Positions 54,800-63,967 of a stretch of DNA of 64,000 bases are shown here, in pieces (within the stretch, counting starts at the first letter, position 1; each line of letters starts with the position of its first letter). The notes under the pieces are model-generated. The model did not search any database and was not told where the DNA came from. It saw only the letters and a program-made list of their open reading frames with translations. Made by a program: the position numbers and the translations under genes. The stretch is from Ilumatobacteraceae bacterium (GTDB lineage Bacteria; Actinomycetota; Acidimicrobiia; Acidimicrobiales; Ilumatobacteraceae): positions 13,420 to 77,419 of the forward strand of contig JAOBWK010000065.1 in assembly GCA_025463305.1 (NCBI GenBank), in the 5' to 3' direction.

Positions 54800-55504
54800 C
54801 TAGTGACCCATGCCGAGGCCACCGTCGACGGGGATGACCGCGCCGGTGATGTAGGCCGCGTCGTCGGAGGCGAGGAACGCGACGACGCCGGCGATCTCCT
54901 CGACGGTCGCCATCCGCCCGAGCGGCACGGCCGCGGTGAGCTCGGCGATGCGCTTCTCGCCGAGCGACGCCGTCATGTCGGTGACGACGGGTCCTGGCGC
55001 GACGACGTTGGCGGTGATGTTGCGTGAGCCGAGCTCACGGGCGAGTGAACGGGCCAACCCGACGAGGCCGGCCTTGCTCGCCGCGTAGTTGGCCTGGCCG
55101 GCCGAGCCGAGCAGCCCGACCACCGACGACATGAAGATCATCCGGCCCGAGCGAGCGCGGAGCATGCCCTGCGCAGCGCGCTTGGCGACCCGGTACGCCG
55201 CGGTGAGGTTGGCGTCGACGACCGACGCGAACGCGTCCTCGCTCATCCGCAGCAGCAGGCCGTCCTTGGTCATGCCGGCGTTGGAGACGAGCACCTGCAC
55301 GGGCCCGAACGTGGACTCGGCGAACGCGAAGGCGGCGTCGACGTCGTCGGCCGAGGTGACATCGCAACGAACGCCGGCGAAGCCGTCAGGCGGCGGCGAG
55401 GAGTTGTACGTGACGACGACGTTGTCGCCGAGCGCGGCGAATCGCTGCGCGCAAGCGAGGCCGATCCCTCGGGATCCGCCGGTGACCAGAACCGTGCGGC
55501 TCAC
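54800..55504 (-). CDS. fabG: 3-Oxoacyl-ACP reductase
   Basis: The 234-residue short-chain dehydrogenase has the NADPH loop [10 protein letters not shown] (7-16), the NAG motif in [11 protein letters not shown], the catalytic Ser in [10 protein letters not shown], the Tyr-x-x-x-Lys in [10 protein letters not shown] and [12 protein letters not shown]. It performs the first reduction of the FAS II cycle. GTGA overlap with the fabH stop shows translational coupling. A C-terminal VDGGLGMGH matches FabG. Confidence 0.93.
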   Translation of the reverse strand: MSRTVLVTGGSRGIGLACAQRFAALGDNVVVTYNSSPPPDGFAGVRCDVTSADDVDAAFAFAESTFGPVQVLVSNAGMTKDGLLLRMSEDAFASVVDANLTAAYRVAKRAAQGMLRARSGRMIFMSSVVGLLGSAGQANYAASKAGLVGLARSLARELGSRNITANVVAPGPVVTDMTASLGEKRIAELTAAVPLGRMATVEEIAGVVAFLASDDAAYITGAVIPVDGGLGMGH

Positions 55505-56460
55505 TGTTCGTCGCCACCCCAACGGAGCAACGCGCTGGCGGCCGTCATGCCCGCGCCGAAGCCGACGAGCAGCACGAGGTCGCCGTGCTTGATCCGGCCG
55601 GCGTCGAGCGCTTCGTTCATCGCGAGTGGGATCGAAGCGGACGAGGTGTTGCCCGTGTACTGGAGCACCGTGGCGGCCTTCTCCATCGGGATCCCGAGCT
55701 TGGCGCACGCCGATTCGATGATGCGGATGTTGGCCTGATGGGGCACGACCATCGTGATCTCGTCAGCGCTCACCCCGGCGTGGTCGAGGGTCTTGGTGGC
55801 GGAGTCGACCATGATCCGCACGGCGCGGCGGAAGACCTCCTTGCCCTCCATGTGCACGAACCCGCCGATGTCGGCGTAGAGGAAGCGCTCGGCGCTGCCA
55901 TCGGCGTCGAGGTCCCAGCCGAGCAGCTGCCCGCCGCCGTTGTCGACCGCCTCGAGCACGACAGCACCCGAGCCGTCGGCGAACAGGATGGCGGTGTTGC
56001 GGTCGGTCCAGTCGGTGATGCGCGCGAGCGTGTCGGTGCCGATGCAGAGGACCTTCTTCGAGCCCATCGCGATCAGGCCGTGGGAGACGACGAGCCCGTA
56101 GGTGAAGCCGGAGCACGCCGCGTTCACGTCGAACGCGCCGCAGCGCAGACCGAGCTCGTGCTGCACCGCAGCTGACGAAGCGGGGACCGCACGATCGGGC
56201 GTGGTGGTGGCGAGCACGAGCGCGTCGATCTCCGAGGGATCGATGCCGGCCATCTCCAGGGCAGCGCGACCGGACTCGATCGACAGTCCGACGGTGGTGC
56301 CACCGACGTGGCGCTCGCGGATGCCGGTGCGCTCGACGATCCATGCGTCGCTCGTGTCGAACATCTGCTCGAGGTCGGCGTTGGTGAGCACCTTGGGCGG
56401 CAGCGCCGAGCCCCATCCGGTGATGACGGCACCGCGCACTCCGACAGGGATCTTGGGCAT
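55501..56460 (-). CDS. fabH: 3-Oxoacyl-ACP synthase III
   Basis: The 319-residue initiating ketosynthase has the Cys-His-Asn triad: Cys116 in VNAACSGFTYGL, His in VVPHQANIRII and Asn in QYTGNTSSASIP. It primes chains from acyl-CoA and malonyl-ACP and so influences branched or straight-chain starters; specificity is not readable here. It begins 3 nt downstream of the fabD stop on the same strand and overlaps fabG by 4 nt. Confidence 0.94.
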   Translation of the reverse strand: MPKIPVGVRGAVITGWGSALPPKVLTNADLEQMFDTSDAWIVERTGIRERHVGGTTVGLSIESGRAALEMAGIDPSEIDALVLATTTPDRAVPASSAAVQHELGLRCGAFDVNAACSGFTYGLVVSHGLIAMGSKKVLCIGTDTLARITDWTDRNTAILFADGSGAVVLEAVDNGGGQLLGWDLDADGSAERFLYADIGGFVHMEGKEVFRRAVRIMVDSATKTLDHAGVSADEITMVVPHQANIRIIESACAKLGIPMEKAATVLQYTGNTSSASIPLAMNEALDAGRIKHGDLVLLVGFGAGMTAASALLRWGGDEQ

Positions 56461-56463
56461 GTT

Positions 56464-57639
56464 CTAGACCGTCCTCAGCCAGGCGATGGGTTGGCGGAGC
56501 GTGATCCGCTCGCCGTGCACGGCAATGTAGCTCTGCAGGATGCCGGCGAAGGGAGACCGGACCTCGGTGTCGCCGACGTGACCGAGCACGGTGCCGACGG
56601 TGATGGTGCTGCCGTCGGCGATGTCGGCCAGCGGCGTGAAGACGCCGGCGGCGGGGCTCACGACGAGGCGCTCGGATGCGAAGAGGTGCTCGCCCTCGAA
56701 CACGGCGGCGCTGTCGCCCGATCCGGCGTTGACCCACTCGATGAGCTTGTCGAGCTCCTCGGGTGTGGCGACCGAGATCGTGCGCGCGGACTCGACGGTG
56801 CGCTTGGCCATGCCGGTGAGCACGCCGCCCGGTCCCAGCTCGGCGAAGCCGGTGACCCCGAGCTCGGCGAGGGTGAGCAGGCAGTGCTTCCAGCGGACCG
56901 GGCTGCTGAGCTGCGCGGACAGCAGGCTCGACCAGGCCTGCCCGTTGTCGTGGGCGAGGGCGTCGACGTTCGACACCACGGGCACCTCGGTGTCTCGCGG
57001 GCTGGCCTCGGCGATGGCCTTGCGCAGCCGGTCGCGGGCCGGCGCCATGAACGGTGTGTGGAACGCACCACTCACCTGCAGCGGCATGACCTTCTTCGCG
57101 CCGAGCTCCTTGGCGATGACCCCGGCCGCGGCGACGCCCTCCGGCGATCCGGCGATGACGACCTGGCCGGGAGCGTTGAAGTTGGCCACCCAGACATCGC
57201 TGTCGGCGCGACGGCAGGCGACCTCGACCAGATCGTCGTCGAGGCCGAGGACAGCGGCCATCGTGCCCGGGTTGTCGAGTCCGGCCTGGTGCATGGCATC
57301 GGCGCGCTCGCACACGAGGCGGACACCGTCTTCGAAGCTGAGCGCGCCGCTGGCCGTCAGCGCCGTGTACTCGCCGAGGCTGTGGCCGGCGCAGTAGCTG
57401 GGCTCGATGCCGAGCCGCTCGGCCGCGTCGAGCACCATCAGGCTCGAGACGAATGTCGTCAACTGGGCGTTGCGGGTGTCGCGGAGCTCGTCGGCGTCGG
57501 CATCGAGGAGGAGACGAGCGACATCGCGCTCGGCGTGCACGGACGCCTCTTCGACGAGCTCCCAGCTCTCGTGGTTGGCCCACGGGCGCCCCATGCCCGG
57601 CCGTTGTGACCCCTGGCCGGGAAAGGTGAAGGCAAGCAT
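56464..57639 (-). CDS. fabD: Malonyl-CoA:ACP transacylase with C-terminal biotinyl-like domain
   Basis: The first 310 residues are FabD: FTFPGQGSQRPGMG, the nucleophile Ser87 in CAGHSLGEYTA, His in VSGAFHTPFM and the GPGGVLTGMAKR segment. Residues of about 315-391 are extra. They form a beta-rich module with ERLVVSPAAGVFTPLAD, a G-x-V-L-x-H-V-G-D turn and VRSPFAGILQSYIA, the hammerhead layout of biotinyl/lipoyl domains. The modification Lys is absent: the turn reads GDTEV, with no MKM. The extra domain may be structural or bind partners. The ATG at MLAFTF is chosen by homology. It heads the FAS II operon. Confidence 0.9.
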   Translation of the reverse strand: MLAFTFPGQGSQRPGMGRPWANHESWELVEEASVHAERDVARLLLDADADELRDTRNAQLTTFVSSLMVLDAAERLGIEPSYCAGHSLGEYTALTASGALSFEDGVRLVCERADAMHQAGLDNPGTMAAVLGLDDDLVEVACRRADSDVWVANFNAPGQVVIAGSPEGVAAAGVIAKELGAKKVMPLQVSGAFHTPFMAPARDRLRKAIAEASPRDTEVPVVSNVDALAHDNGQAWSSLLSAQLSSPVRWKHCLLTLAELGVTGFAELGPGGVLTGMAKRTVESARTISVATPEELDKLIEWVNAGSGDSAAVFEGEHLFASERLVVSPAAGVFTPLADIADGSTITVGTVLGHVGDTEVRSPFAGILQSYIAVHGERITLRQPIAWLRTV

Positions 57640-57676
57640 GGTTCGGTGTTCGATCTCCTCGTGCGACCAGAAGGAA

Positions 57677-57699
57677 CGTGTCCCCTCGGGCACACGCTA
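57677..57699 (-). promoter_or_regulatory. fabD operon promoter and inverted repeat
   Basis: Minus-strand TAGCGT (57699-57694) is followed at once by the inverted repeat CGTGTGCCC-GA-GGGGACACG (57696-57677), with one mismatch in nine pairs. The repeat covers the expected transcription start, where a repressor would block initiation. The leader to the fabD ATG is about 48 nt. Confidence 0.4.
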
Positions 57700-57771
57700 G
57701 ACCGTTCGGCACCGACGCGCGTTGCTACCGCCGGGTAAGCGGACGTCGTGGCTATGCTGTCGCCGCTGCTT

Positions 57772-57857
57772 GCCCGAGTGGCGGAATGGCAGACGCGGAG
57801 GACTCAAAATCCTTTGTACGAGAGTACGTGTGGGTTCGACCCCCACCTCGGGCACCA
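57772..57857 (+). tRNA. tRNA-Leu (CAA)
   Basis: The acceptor stem GCCCGAG pairs with CTCGGGC, followed by A and an encoded CCA (57855-57857). The anticodon loop CTCAAAA gives CAA, reading UUG. A long variable arm (around GTACGAGAGTAC) marks a class II tRNA, and the T arm GTGGG-TTCGACC-CCCAC is perfect. A TATGCT box at 57753-57758 is a likely promoter. Confidence 0.95.
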
Positions 57858-57893
57858 GGCAGCGCACGGCACCGGATCGGCTCCGGCCGGCCG

Positions 57894-58481
57894 TCAGGAG
57901 TGAGCGGCGGCGACGTACGACCCAGTGCGGGGCGTGTCGCTGATCGCAGTGCACACCACCCGCCCGGACTTGCTGCTGTCGACCAGGAATCCCGCCGCGA
58001 CGTCGGTGGCATGGGCGAGGACTCGCAGGATCTTCGGGTCCACGTCGGTCTTGCAGATCCGGATGATCTCCGGATCGTTGATCGCGTCGCCGCCCGTCGC
58101 GATCTTCGACTTCGTCGTGCCGACGGCGTACACCTCCTGGGTGTGCACCTTGCTGCAGTCGAAGGCGTCGACCTTGGTGAACCCCGACGTGTCCGGTGCG
58201 GCGATGCAGTCGCCCGGGCGCAACCCGGCCAGGCCGTCGTCGTTCTTCGATCCGCCGGCGAGGTACGCGATCGTGGCCACCAGGACCACGACCGGCACCA
58301 GCACCGCGAGCCGGATCCACCGTCGTTTCTGCCGCACCGGCGGGCCCGGACGCACACTCGTTCCGGCGGAGGGCGGCGAGGGGATGCCGGCCGCCGACCC
58401 GTGACCGGACCCGTAGCCGCCCGGGCCCGTCGTGTACGGCGGGCTGGTCGGCATCTCCGGCGGGCGTGACGACGGCGTCAC
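57894..58481 (-). CDS. Septum-formation-domain membrane protein
   Basis: The 195-residue protein has a Pro/Gly-rich cytoplasmic N terminus of about 55 residues, one membrane helix (LAVLVPVVVLVATIAYLAG, about 58-76) and an external domain. The external domain resembles the actinobacterial Septum_form family: LRPGDCIAAPDT, DAFDCSKVHTQEVYAVG and VVCTAISD, with conserved-looking cysteines. Function in septation is suggested only by the family name. It is coupled to malQ by a GTGA overlap, which is probably packing. Confidence 0.72.
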   Translation of the reverse strand: MTPSSRPPEMPTSPPYTTGPGGYGSGHGSAAGIPSPPSAGTSVRPGPPVRQKRRWIRLAVLVPVVVLVATIAYLAGGSKNDDGLAGLRPGDCIAAPDTSGFTKVDAFDCSKVHTQEVYAVGTTKSKIATGGDAINDPEIIRICKTDVDPKILRVLAHATDVAAGFLVDSSKSGRVVCTAISDTPRTGSYVAAAHS

Positions 58482-60214
58482 AACGGACGTCCGGTGCGGT
58501 CCGTGGTCGGATCGTCGGCGAGCCGCGGCAGCTCGATGTCGTCGACCGAGTGCGGCAGCCGACGGCGCCAGTTCAACCGGTCCACGGTGCCCGGATGGTT
58601 CGGCCGTTCGCTCGCGCCGCAGAGGTCGTCCATCGCGAGCAACCGCAGCCTCGGCGGCGCGCCGAGCAGCGAGGCGTGCACGTCGTCGATGACCTCGGCT
58701 GCCGAGGTCGCCTCCGAGACGGCGGCCAGCCGTTGCTGCTGCTCGTCGTCGCCGTCGGTCCCGTCGAACACGCCGGTGACCGTCGGCAGGTCGTGGGTGG
58801 TGACCGAGGCGAGGCACATCGCCGGCCAGGCCGACGGCGGTTCCTCCTCGAACCAGAGCACGCGGGTGCCGGCGATGTTGGCAGCGGCCAACCGCTCGCG
58901 GACACCGGGCTCGACGGTGCCGAGGTCCTCGCCGACGACGTAGGCGCCGGCGCGGGTGGCCTCGATGGCGATGATCGCGATGAGGTCGTCGCTCGGGAAC
59001 TGCACGTAGGCGCCGTCCGCCGGACGAGACCCGGCCGGGATCCAGAACTGGCGGAACAGGCCCATCACGTGGTCGATCCGCAGCCCGTGAACGCCCCGCA
59101 GCGTCGCCCGGATGGTGTCGATGAACGGTTGGTAGCGCGCGTTGCGCAGCCGCCACGGGGTGAACGGCGGGATGCCCCACTCCTGGCCGTCGGTGCTGAA
59201 CGGATCCGGCGGGGCGCCGATCCGCACGTCGAGCGCGAGGAGCGCCTGGAACTCGCACGCGTCAGCACCATCGGGGGAGAAGCCCACGGCGAGGTCGCCG
59301 ATGATGCCGACCTCCATGTCGTCCAGGGCGACGAGCTGGCCGGCGATCTCGCCCTGGCACCACTCGTGGAAGGCAGCGCGCTCGGCGAACGAGGCATCGG
59401 TGTGCAACCGCTCGGCGACGTCGTCGGCGTCGAAGCGCGACCACGGCTCCGGCCAGGCCCGCCACTGTGGCCCCAGCTCGTCGCACAGCGCGTTCCAGCA
59501 GGCGACGCGCCCTGGCCCGCCGGCAGAGTCGTGATCGGCGGGATCGCGACCGGCGGCGGATGCGCGGAACCGACCCTCGAGCACGGAGCGCTTCGCTGCC
59601 CACACCGCATCACGGTCGACGAGCGTGTCGGCCCGGCAGGCCAGGTCGGCCGGCGGCTCCGCGTCGATCGCGAGCAGGAGCGGGTTCCACGCCCGGCGAC
59701 TGCTGGGGTAGTAGGGGCTGTCCTGCTGCGGCAGCGACGGTGCAGGTTGGTGGAGGGGGCTGACGAGGATGGCCGCACCACCGGCGTCGCCCAGCTGGCG
59801 GGCAAGATCGCGCAGGTCGCCCAGATCACCGATGCCCCACGAGCGATCGCTCCACAGCGCGTACAGCTGGCAGGCCAGACCCCACGTGTCGGGGATCTCC
59901 GGGCACGCGTCGGGGTGCACGATGAGGCGGGTCGTGGGCCCACCGTCGAGGGGCACGAGGTCGTGGTAACCGATCGGTAGATCGGCCGGCAGTGCGGTCA
60001 GTGGACCGATCCTGCCGCCGTCCTCGAGCTCGATCGCGCACGGGTTCCACAGCGATGGCGCCGTGCCGACCGGCACGAACCAGATCGGTGGTCCGTCGGC
60101 CGGTGTGCCCATCACCTCGCGCAGTGCGGCCCGCGTCTCGTCCTGCGTGGCATGCCACGTGCCGCCGACGTCGTAGTAGCCGTCGCTGATGGACCACTCG
60201 TCGTGCACGGTCAC
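58478..60214 (-). CDS. malQ: 4-Alpha-glucanotransferase (amylomaltase)
   Basis: The 578-residue GH77 enzyme transfers alpha-1,4-glucan segments. Catalytic residues are the nucleophile Asp in GLRIDHVMGL, the acid/base Glu in VVGEDLGTV and the stabilising Asp in VTTHDLPTVTG. The GH77 segments SPYYPSSRRAWNPLLLAID and WGIPPFTPWRLRNARYQPF are also clear. An N-terminal region of about 110 residues precedes the barrel, as in actinobacterial MalQ. GTG at 60214 is given, but GTG at 60208 (two codons later) sits exactly 6 nt after CAGACT and may be the true leaderless start. Confidence 0.9.
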   Translation of the reverse strand: MTVHDEWSISDGYYDVGGTWHATQDETRAALREVMGTPADGPPIWFVPVGTAPSLWNPCAIELEDGGRIGPLTALPADLPIGYHDLVPLDGGPTTRLIVHPDACPEIPDTWGLACQLYALWSDRSWGIGDLGDLRDLARQLGDAGGAAILVSPLHQPAPSLPQQDSPYYPSSRRAWNPLLLAIDAEPPADLACRADTLVDRDAVWAAKRSVLEGRFRASAAGRDPADHDSAGGPGRVACWNALCDELGPQWRAWPEPWSRFDADDVAERLHTDASFAERAAFHEWCQGEIAGQLVALDDMEVGIIGDLAVGFSPDGADACEFQALLALDVRIGAPPDPFSTDGQEWGIPPFTPWRLRNARYQPFIDTIRATLRGVHGLRIDHVMGLFRQFWIPAGSRPADGAYVQFPSDDLIAIIAIEATRAGAYVVGEDLGTVEPGVRERLAAANIAGTRVLWFEEEPPSAWPAMCLASVTTHDLPTVTGVFDGTDGDDEQQQRLAAVSEATSAAEVIDDVHASLLGAPPRLRLLAMDDLCGASERPNHPGTVDRLNWRRRLPHSVDDIELPRLADDPTTDRTGRPL

Positions 60215-60220
60215 AGTCTG
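60215..60220 (-). promoter_or_regulatory. -10 box of malQ
   Basis: Minus-strand CAGACT (60220-60215) abuts the GTG at 60214 and lies 6 nt before GTG 60208. The spacing rule favours 60208 as the first codon. Confidence 0.4.
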
Positions 60221-60279
60221 CCCGTCGCCGGAGTTCGTCGCCGCCCGGATGCACGCGTTCTTCGGGATCGGGTTCTTCC

Positions 60280-60285
60280 TAGACT
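60280..60285 (+). promoter_or_regulatory. -10 box of the coiled-coil protein gene
   Basis: TAGACT ends exactly 6 nt before the GTG at 60292, with no Shine-Dalgarno sequence in between. Confidence 0.58.
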
Positions 60286-60291
60286 GCGGCC

Positions 60292-60576
60292 GTGGGGAAG
60301 TGGCTGATCGAACGTCGACTGAAGCAGGCGAGCGTGCGACTGCGCGGGCTGCGCGAGGAGCTGCGCGTCATCGACGAGCAGCTCGCCCAGCTGGCCGACG
60401 AGGCGGGCGACATGGGCATCCGCTCGCTGGTGTCGGAGACCCCGGGAGCCTCGTACGAGTACCACCACGCCCAGTCCCACGCCGACGCGATGGCCAAGCA
60501 CCGGGCCTACGTCGTGGCATCCATCACCGAGCTGGAGACGCGCCAGGATCACTTGCTCGACCGCATGGCAGGGTGA
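60292..60576 (+). CDS. Small helical coiled-coil protein
   Basis: The 94-residue protein is not assigned to a named family. Heptad-like spacing of Leu, Ile and Val from about residue 5 to 40 (RLKQASVRLRGLREELRVID) and again from 60 to 90 predicts a helical hairpin or coiled coil. It is charged and has no Cys, signal peptide or membrane helix. The GTG start follows a TAGACT box by 6 nt. Similar short proteins are common near polA/pdtaR in actinobacteria as far as I recall; no function is known. Confidence 0.65.
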   Translation: MGKWLIERRLKQASVRLRGLREELRVIDEQLAQLADEAGDMGIRSLVSETPGASYEYHHAQSHADAMAKHRAYVVASITELETRQDHLLDRMAG

Positions 60577-60690
60577 TGCCCTGCCGGTCGCGCCGGCAAA
60601 CCCGCGATGGGTACGGCCGACCCCTTGGCATGGTTGAATGTGGCTGCGCACTGGCCCGCAACCGACCTCGGAGTTTCGAAAGGACCGTTC

Positions 60691-61290
60691 GTGACCATTC
60701 GTGTCGTGATCGCCGAAGATGAAGCCATCATTCGGCTCGACCTCAAGGAGACCCTCGAAGAAGAGGGCTACGACGTCGTCGGCGAGACGGGGCGCGGCGA
60801 CAAGGCCGTCGAACTGGTCCGGGAGCTGAAGCCCGACCTCGCCATCCTCGACATCAAGATGCCGGGCATGGACGGCCTCGAGGCCGCTGCCCTCATCAAC
60901 GCCGAGCGGCTCTGCGGCGTGCTGATCCTCACCGCGTTCAGCCAGCGCGAGATCATCGAGCAGGCCCGAGACTCAGGTGCGCTCGCGTACCTGGTCAAGC
61001 CGTATCAGAAGGCTGATCTCATCCCCGCGATCGAAGTCGCCATCGGGCGCTTCCGCGAGCTGCAGTCGCTGAGCGGCGAAGTCGACGCGCTCGGCGAGCA
61101 ACTGGAGTCCCGCAAGCTGATCGATCGCGCCAAGGGCATCCTCTCCGACGAGTGCGGCTTGAAGGAGCAGGAGGCGTTCACGTTCCTGCAGCGCACCGCG
61201 ATGAGCGAGCGCGGGCGCATGCGCGACGTCGCCGAGCGCGTCATCGCCGGCACGCTGCGCCCGCCGGCGTCCAACGCGCAGCACGACTGA
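60691..61290 (+). CDS. pdtaR: ANTAR-type response regulator PdtaR
   Basis: The 199-residue regulator has a receiver domain (IAEDE, phospho-Asp54 in LAILDIKMPG, Thr in ILTAFSQ, Lys in LVKPYQ). An ANTAR RNA-binding domain follows a coiled linker: LIDRAKGILSDECGLKEQEAFTFLQ. ANTAR proteins bind paired hexaloop stems in nascent mRNA and prevent termination. Its kinase (PdtaS) is not in the window. AAAGGA lies 6 nt before the GTG, a leadered start. polA follows after 10 nt, an order also found in mycobacteria. Confidence 0.93.
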   Translation: MTIRVVIAEDEAIIRLDLKETLEEEGYDVVGETGRGDKAVELVRELKPDLAILDIKMPGMDGLEAAALINAERLCGVLILTAFSQREIIEQARDSGALAYLVKPYQKADLIPAIEVAIGRFRELQSLSGEVDALGEQLESRKLIDRAKGILSDECGLKEQEAFTFLQRTAMSERGRMRDVAERVIAGTLRPPASNAQHD

Positions 61291-61300
61291 GCGGCGGTCC

Positions 61301-63967
61301 ATGGCCAAGCTGCTCATCCTCGACGGCAACTCCGTCACGTACCGCGCGTTCTATGCGCTGCCCACCGACATGGCCACCGCCAGCGGCCAGGTCACCAACG
61401 CCGTGTTCGGCTTCACGTCGATGTTCATCAACCTCGTCAAGGAGCACACGCCCGACGGCGTGCTGGTCGCGTTCGACCGGCCCGAGCCGACGTTCCGCCA
61501 CTTCGCCAACCCGGAGTACAAGGCGCAGCGCGAGGCCGCGCCCGACATCCTCCGTCAGCAGATGGGCCTGGTCCGCGAGGTGCTGCAGGCGCTCGATGTC
61601 AGCTCGATCGAGCTGGTCGGCTTCGAGGCCGACGACATCATCGGCACGATCGCTGCGCAGGGCAAGGCGCTCGGCCACGAGATCATCATCGTCACCGGCG
61701 ACCGCGACAGCTACCAGCTCGTCAGCGACCCCCTCGTGAAGGTGCTCTACATGAAGCGCGGCGTCAGCGACTACGCGCTGTACGACGAGGCGGGCATCCT
61801 CGAGAAGACCGGTGTCACGCCCGCGCAGTACCCGGAGTACGCAGCGCTGCGCGGCGACAACAGCGACAACCTGCCGGGCATCCCCGGCATCGGCGAGAAG
61901 ACCGCGGCGAAGCTGATCCAGACCTACGGCGGGCTCGACGGCATCTTCGCCAACGTCGACGCACAGACGCCGAAGCTGAAGGCGTCACTCATCGAGCACG
62001 AGCAGCGCGCCCGCCAGAACCACGAGCTGATGATCGTCGACTGCGCGACGCCGATCGAGATCGACTTCGACTCGCTGGGCTTCACGCCGAACGAGGCCGA
62101 GGTCGACCGGTTGTTCGAGTTCCTCGAGTTCCGCAGCCTGCGCGACCGGTTGAACGAGGCACTCGGCATGGTCGGCAAGTCGTCGGGCACGCGTGCGCCG
62201 TCGACCGGCGAGGTGCTCGAGGCCGAGGTCTCGGTCAGCTCGTCGTCGGAGGAAGCCGCGGCGATCCTCGCCGTCCTTCCCAGCGTCGATGTCGCCGCCA
62301 GCTGGGCCGGCGAGCCCGGCCGCAGCGACCTGATCGGGCTGTGCGTGGTCACCGATGCCGCTGGGGCGGAGTGTCTGTGGATCCCCGCCGATCAGTTCAC
62401 GGAATCGGACCTCGGCTTCGCCCTGCGCAACCTGGTCAACGTCCGCGCCCACAACGTGAAGCCGTTGATGCGCTGGATGCTCGATCACCGCCTGGTCCTC
62501 GGTGGGCTGCAGCTCGACACCGCGATCGCCGCCTACCTCATCGACCCGGCCGAGTCGCGCTACGCCGTGTCGGACCTGCTCGAGAAGTACACCGCGTTCC
62601 GCTTCCCGCCCGACGAGCCCGGTGCCAAGGGCCAGCTCGACTTCGGCGACACGGGCGTCGACGACGCCAAGCGCGCCGGCCGTGAGGCGCTGGCCATCTC
62701 GCACCTCGCCGACGCGCTGCAGGACGCGCTCGACAAGCAGGGCATGGCCGAGCTGTACGCATCGATCGAGAACCCGCTCGTCCAGATCCTGGCGAAGATG
62801 GAGCACGTCGGCATCGCCGTCGATCGCGTCGAGCTGCAGCGGTTGAGCGATCGCCTCCACGCCGAGGTGCAGCGGCTCAGCGCCGTGCTGCAGGAGGTCG
62901 TCGGCAAGCCGTTCAACATCAACTCGCCCGTGCAGCTGCGCGAGATCCTCTACACCGACCGCGGCCTGGTGCCGGGCAAGAAGACCAAGACCGGGTTCTC
63001 CACCGACGCGGCCACGCTCGAGAAGCTGCGCGACGAGTGGCCCGAGTTCATCGTGCCGCTGCTGCAGTACCGCGAGGTCGAGAAGCTGCGCAGCACCTAC
63101 GGCGAGGGCCTGCTCGCCGAGGTCGCCGCCGACGGGCGCATCCACGCCACCTTCAACCAGACCGTCGCCCGCACCGGCCGGCTCAGCAGCGACGCGCCGA
63201 ACCTGCACAACATCCCCGTGCGGTCCGAGGAGGGCCGGGCCTTCCGCCAGTGCTTCGTGCCCGGCCCCGGCTGCACCCTGCTGGTCGCCGACTACAACCA
63301 GATCGAGCTGCGCTGCATCGCCCACCTCGCTGCCGACCCGGGTCTGATCGAGGCGTTCGCCACTGGCCAGGACATCCACAACGCGACGGCGGCGCGGGTG
63401 TTCGGTGTCGATCCCGCCGACGTCAAGCTCGATCAGCGGGCCAAGGCGAAGATGGTGTCGTACGGCCTGGCCTACGGGATGGAGTCGTACGGCCTCGGCC
63501 AGCGGCTGGGCATCCCCACCGAGGAGGCCTCGGTCATCCTCGACGCCTACTTCGTCGCCTTCCCGAAGGTGCGCGCCTACATGGACGCGACGGTGAAGGA
63601 GGCCCGGATGCGCGGCTACACCGAGACGCTGTTCGGCCGCCGTCGCCCGATCCCCGAGCTGAGCAACTCGAACTTCCGCATCCGCCAGGCCGGCGAGCGC
63701 CAGGCGATGAACGCCGGCATCCAAGGTCTGGCCGCCGACATCTTCAAGGTCGCGCTCGTCCGCATCGACGCCGCACTGGTCGCCGGTGGCTACGCGAGCC
63801 AGGTGATCCTGCAGGTCCACGACGAGGTCATCGCCGAGGTGCCGTTGGACGAGAAGGACGTCGTCGGCCCGATGATCATCGTCATCATTCACAACGCGGC
63901 CCAACTGGACGTGCCTCTGGAAGTCAACGTCAGCTGGGGCGACACGTGGGCAGCAGCGAAGGGCTAG
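61301..63967 (+). CDS. polA: DNA polymerase I
   Basis: The 888-residue protein has a 5' nuclease domain (1-290: LLILDGNSVTYRAF, EADDIIGT, GDRDSYQLV, GDNSDNLPGIPGIGEKTA), a 3'-5' exonuclease-like domain (about 310-490) and a family A polymerase. Motif A is LLVADYNQIELR, motif B RAKAKMVSYGLAYG and motif C LQVHDEV. The exonuclease-like domain lacks the DxE and other acidic metal ligands (VDVAASWAG stands where FDTET is expected), so proofreading is probably absent, as in other actinobacterial PolA. It ends 33 nt before the window edge. Confidence 0.95.
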   Translation: MAKLLILDGNSVTYRAFYALPTDMATASGQVTNAVFGFTSMFINLVKEHTPDGVLVAFDRPEPTFRHFANPEYKAQREAAPDILRQQMGLVREVLQALDVSSIELVGFEADDIIGTIAAQGKALGHEIIIVTGDRDSYQLVSDPLVKVLYMKRGVSDYALYDEAGILEKTGVTPAQYPEYAALRGDNSDNLPGIPGIGEKTAAKLIQTYGGLDGIFANVDAQTPKLKASLIEHEQRARQNHELMIVDCATPIEIDFDSLGFTPNEAEVDRLFEFLEFRSLRDRLNEALGMVGKSSGTRAPSTGEVLEAEVSVSSSSEEAAAILAVLPSVDVAASWAGEPGRSDLIGLCVVTDAAGAECLWIPADQFTESDLGFALRNLVNVRAHNVKPLMRWMLDHRLVLGGLQLDTAIAAYLIDPAESRYAVSDLLEKYTAFRFPPDEPGAKGQLDFGDTGVDDAKRAGREALAISHLADALQDALDKQGMAELYASIENPLVQILAKMEHVGIAVDRVELQRLSDRLHAEVQRLSAVLQEVVGKPFNINSPVQLREILYTDRGLVPGKKTKTGFSTDAATLEKLRDEWPEFIVPLLQYREVEKLRSTYGEGLLAEVAADGRIHATFNQTVARTGRLSSDAPNLHNIPVRSEEGRAFRQCFVPGPGCTLLVADYNQIELRCIAHLAADPGLIEAFATGQDIHNATAARVFGVDPADVKLDQRAKAKMVSYGLAYGMESYGLGQRLGIPTEEASVILDAYFVAFPKVRAYMDATVKEARMRGYTETLFGRRRPIPELSNSNFRIRQAGERQAMNAGIQGLAADIFKVALVRIDAALVAGGYASQVILQVHDEVIAEVPLDEKDVVGPMIIVIIHNAAQLDVPLEVNVSWGDTWAAAKG

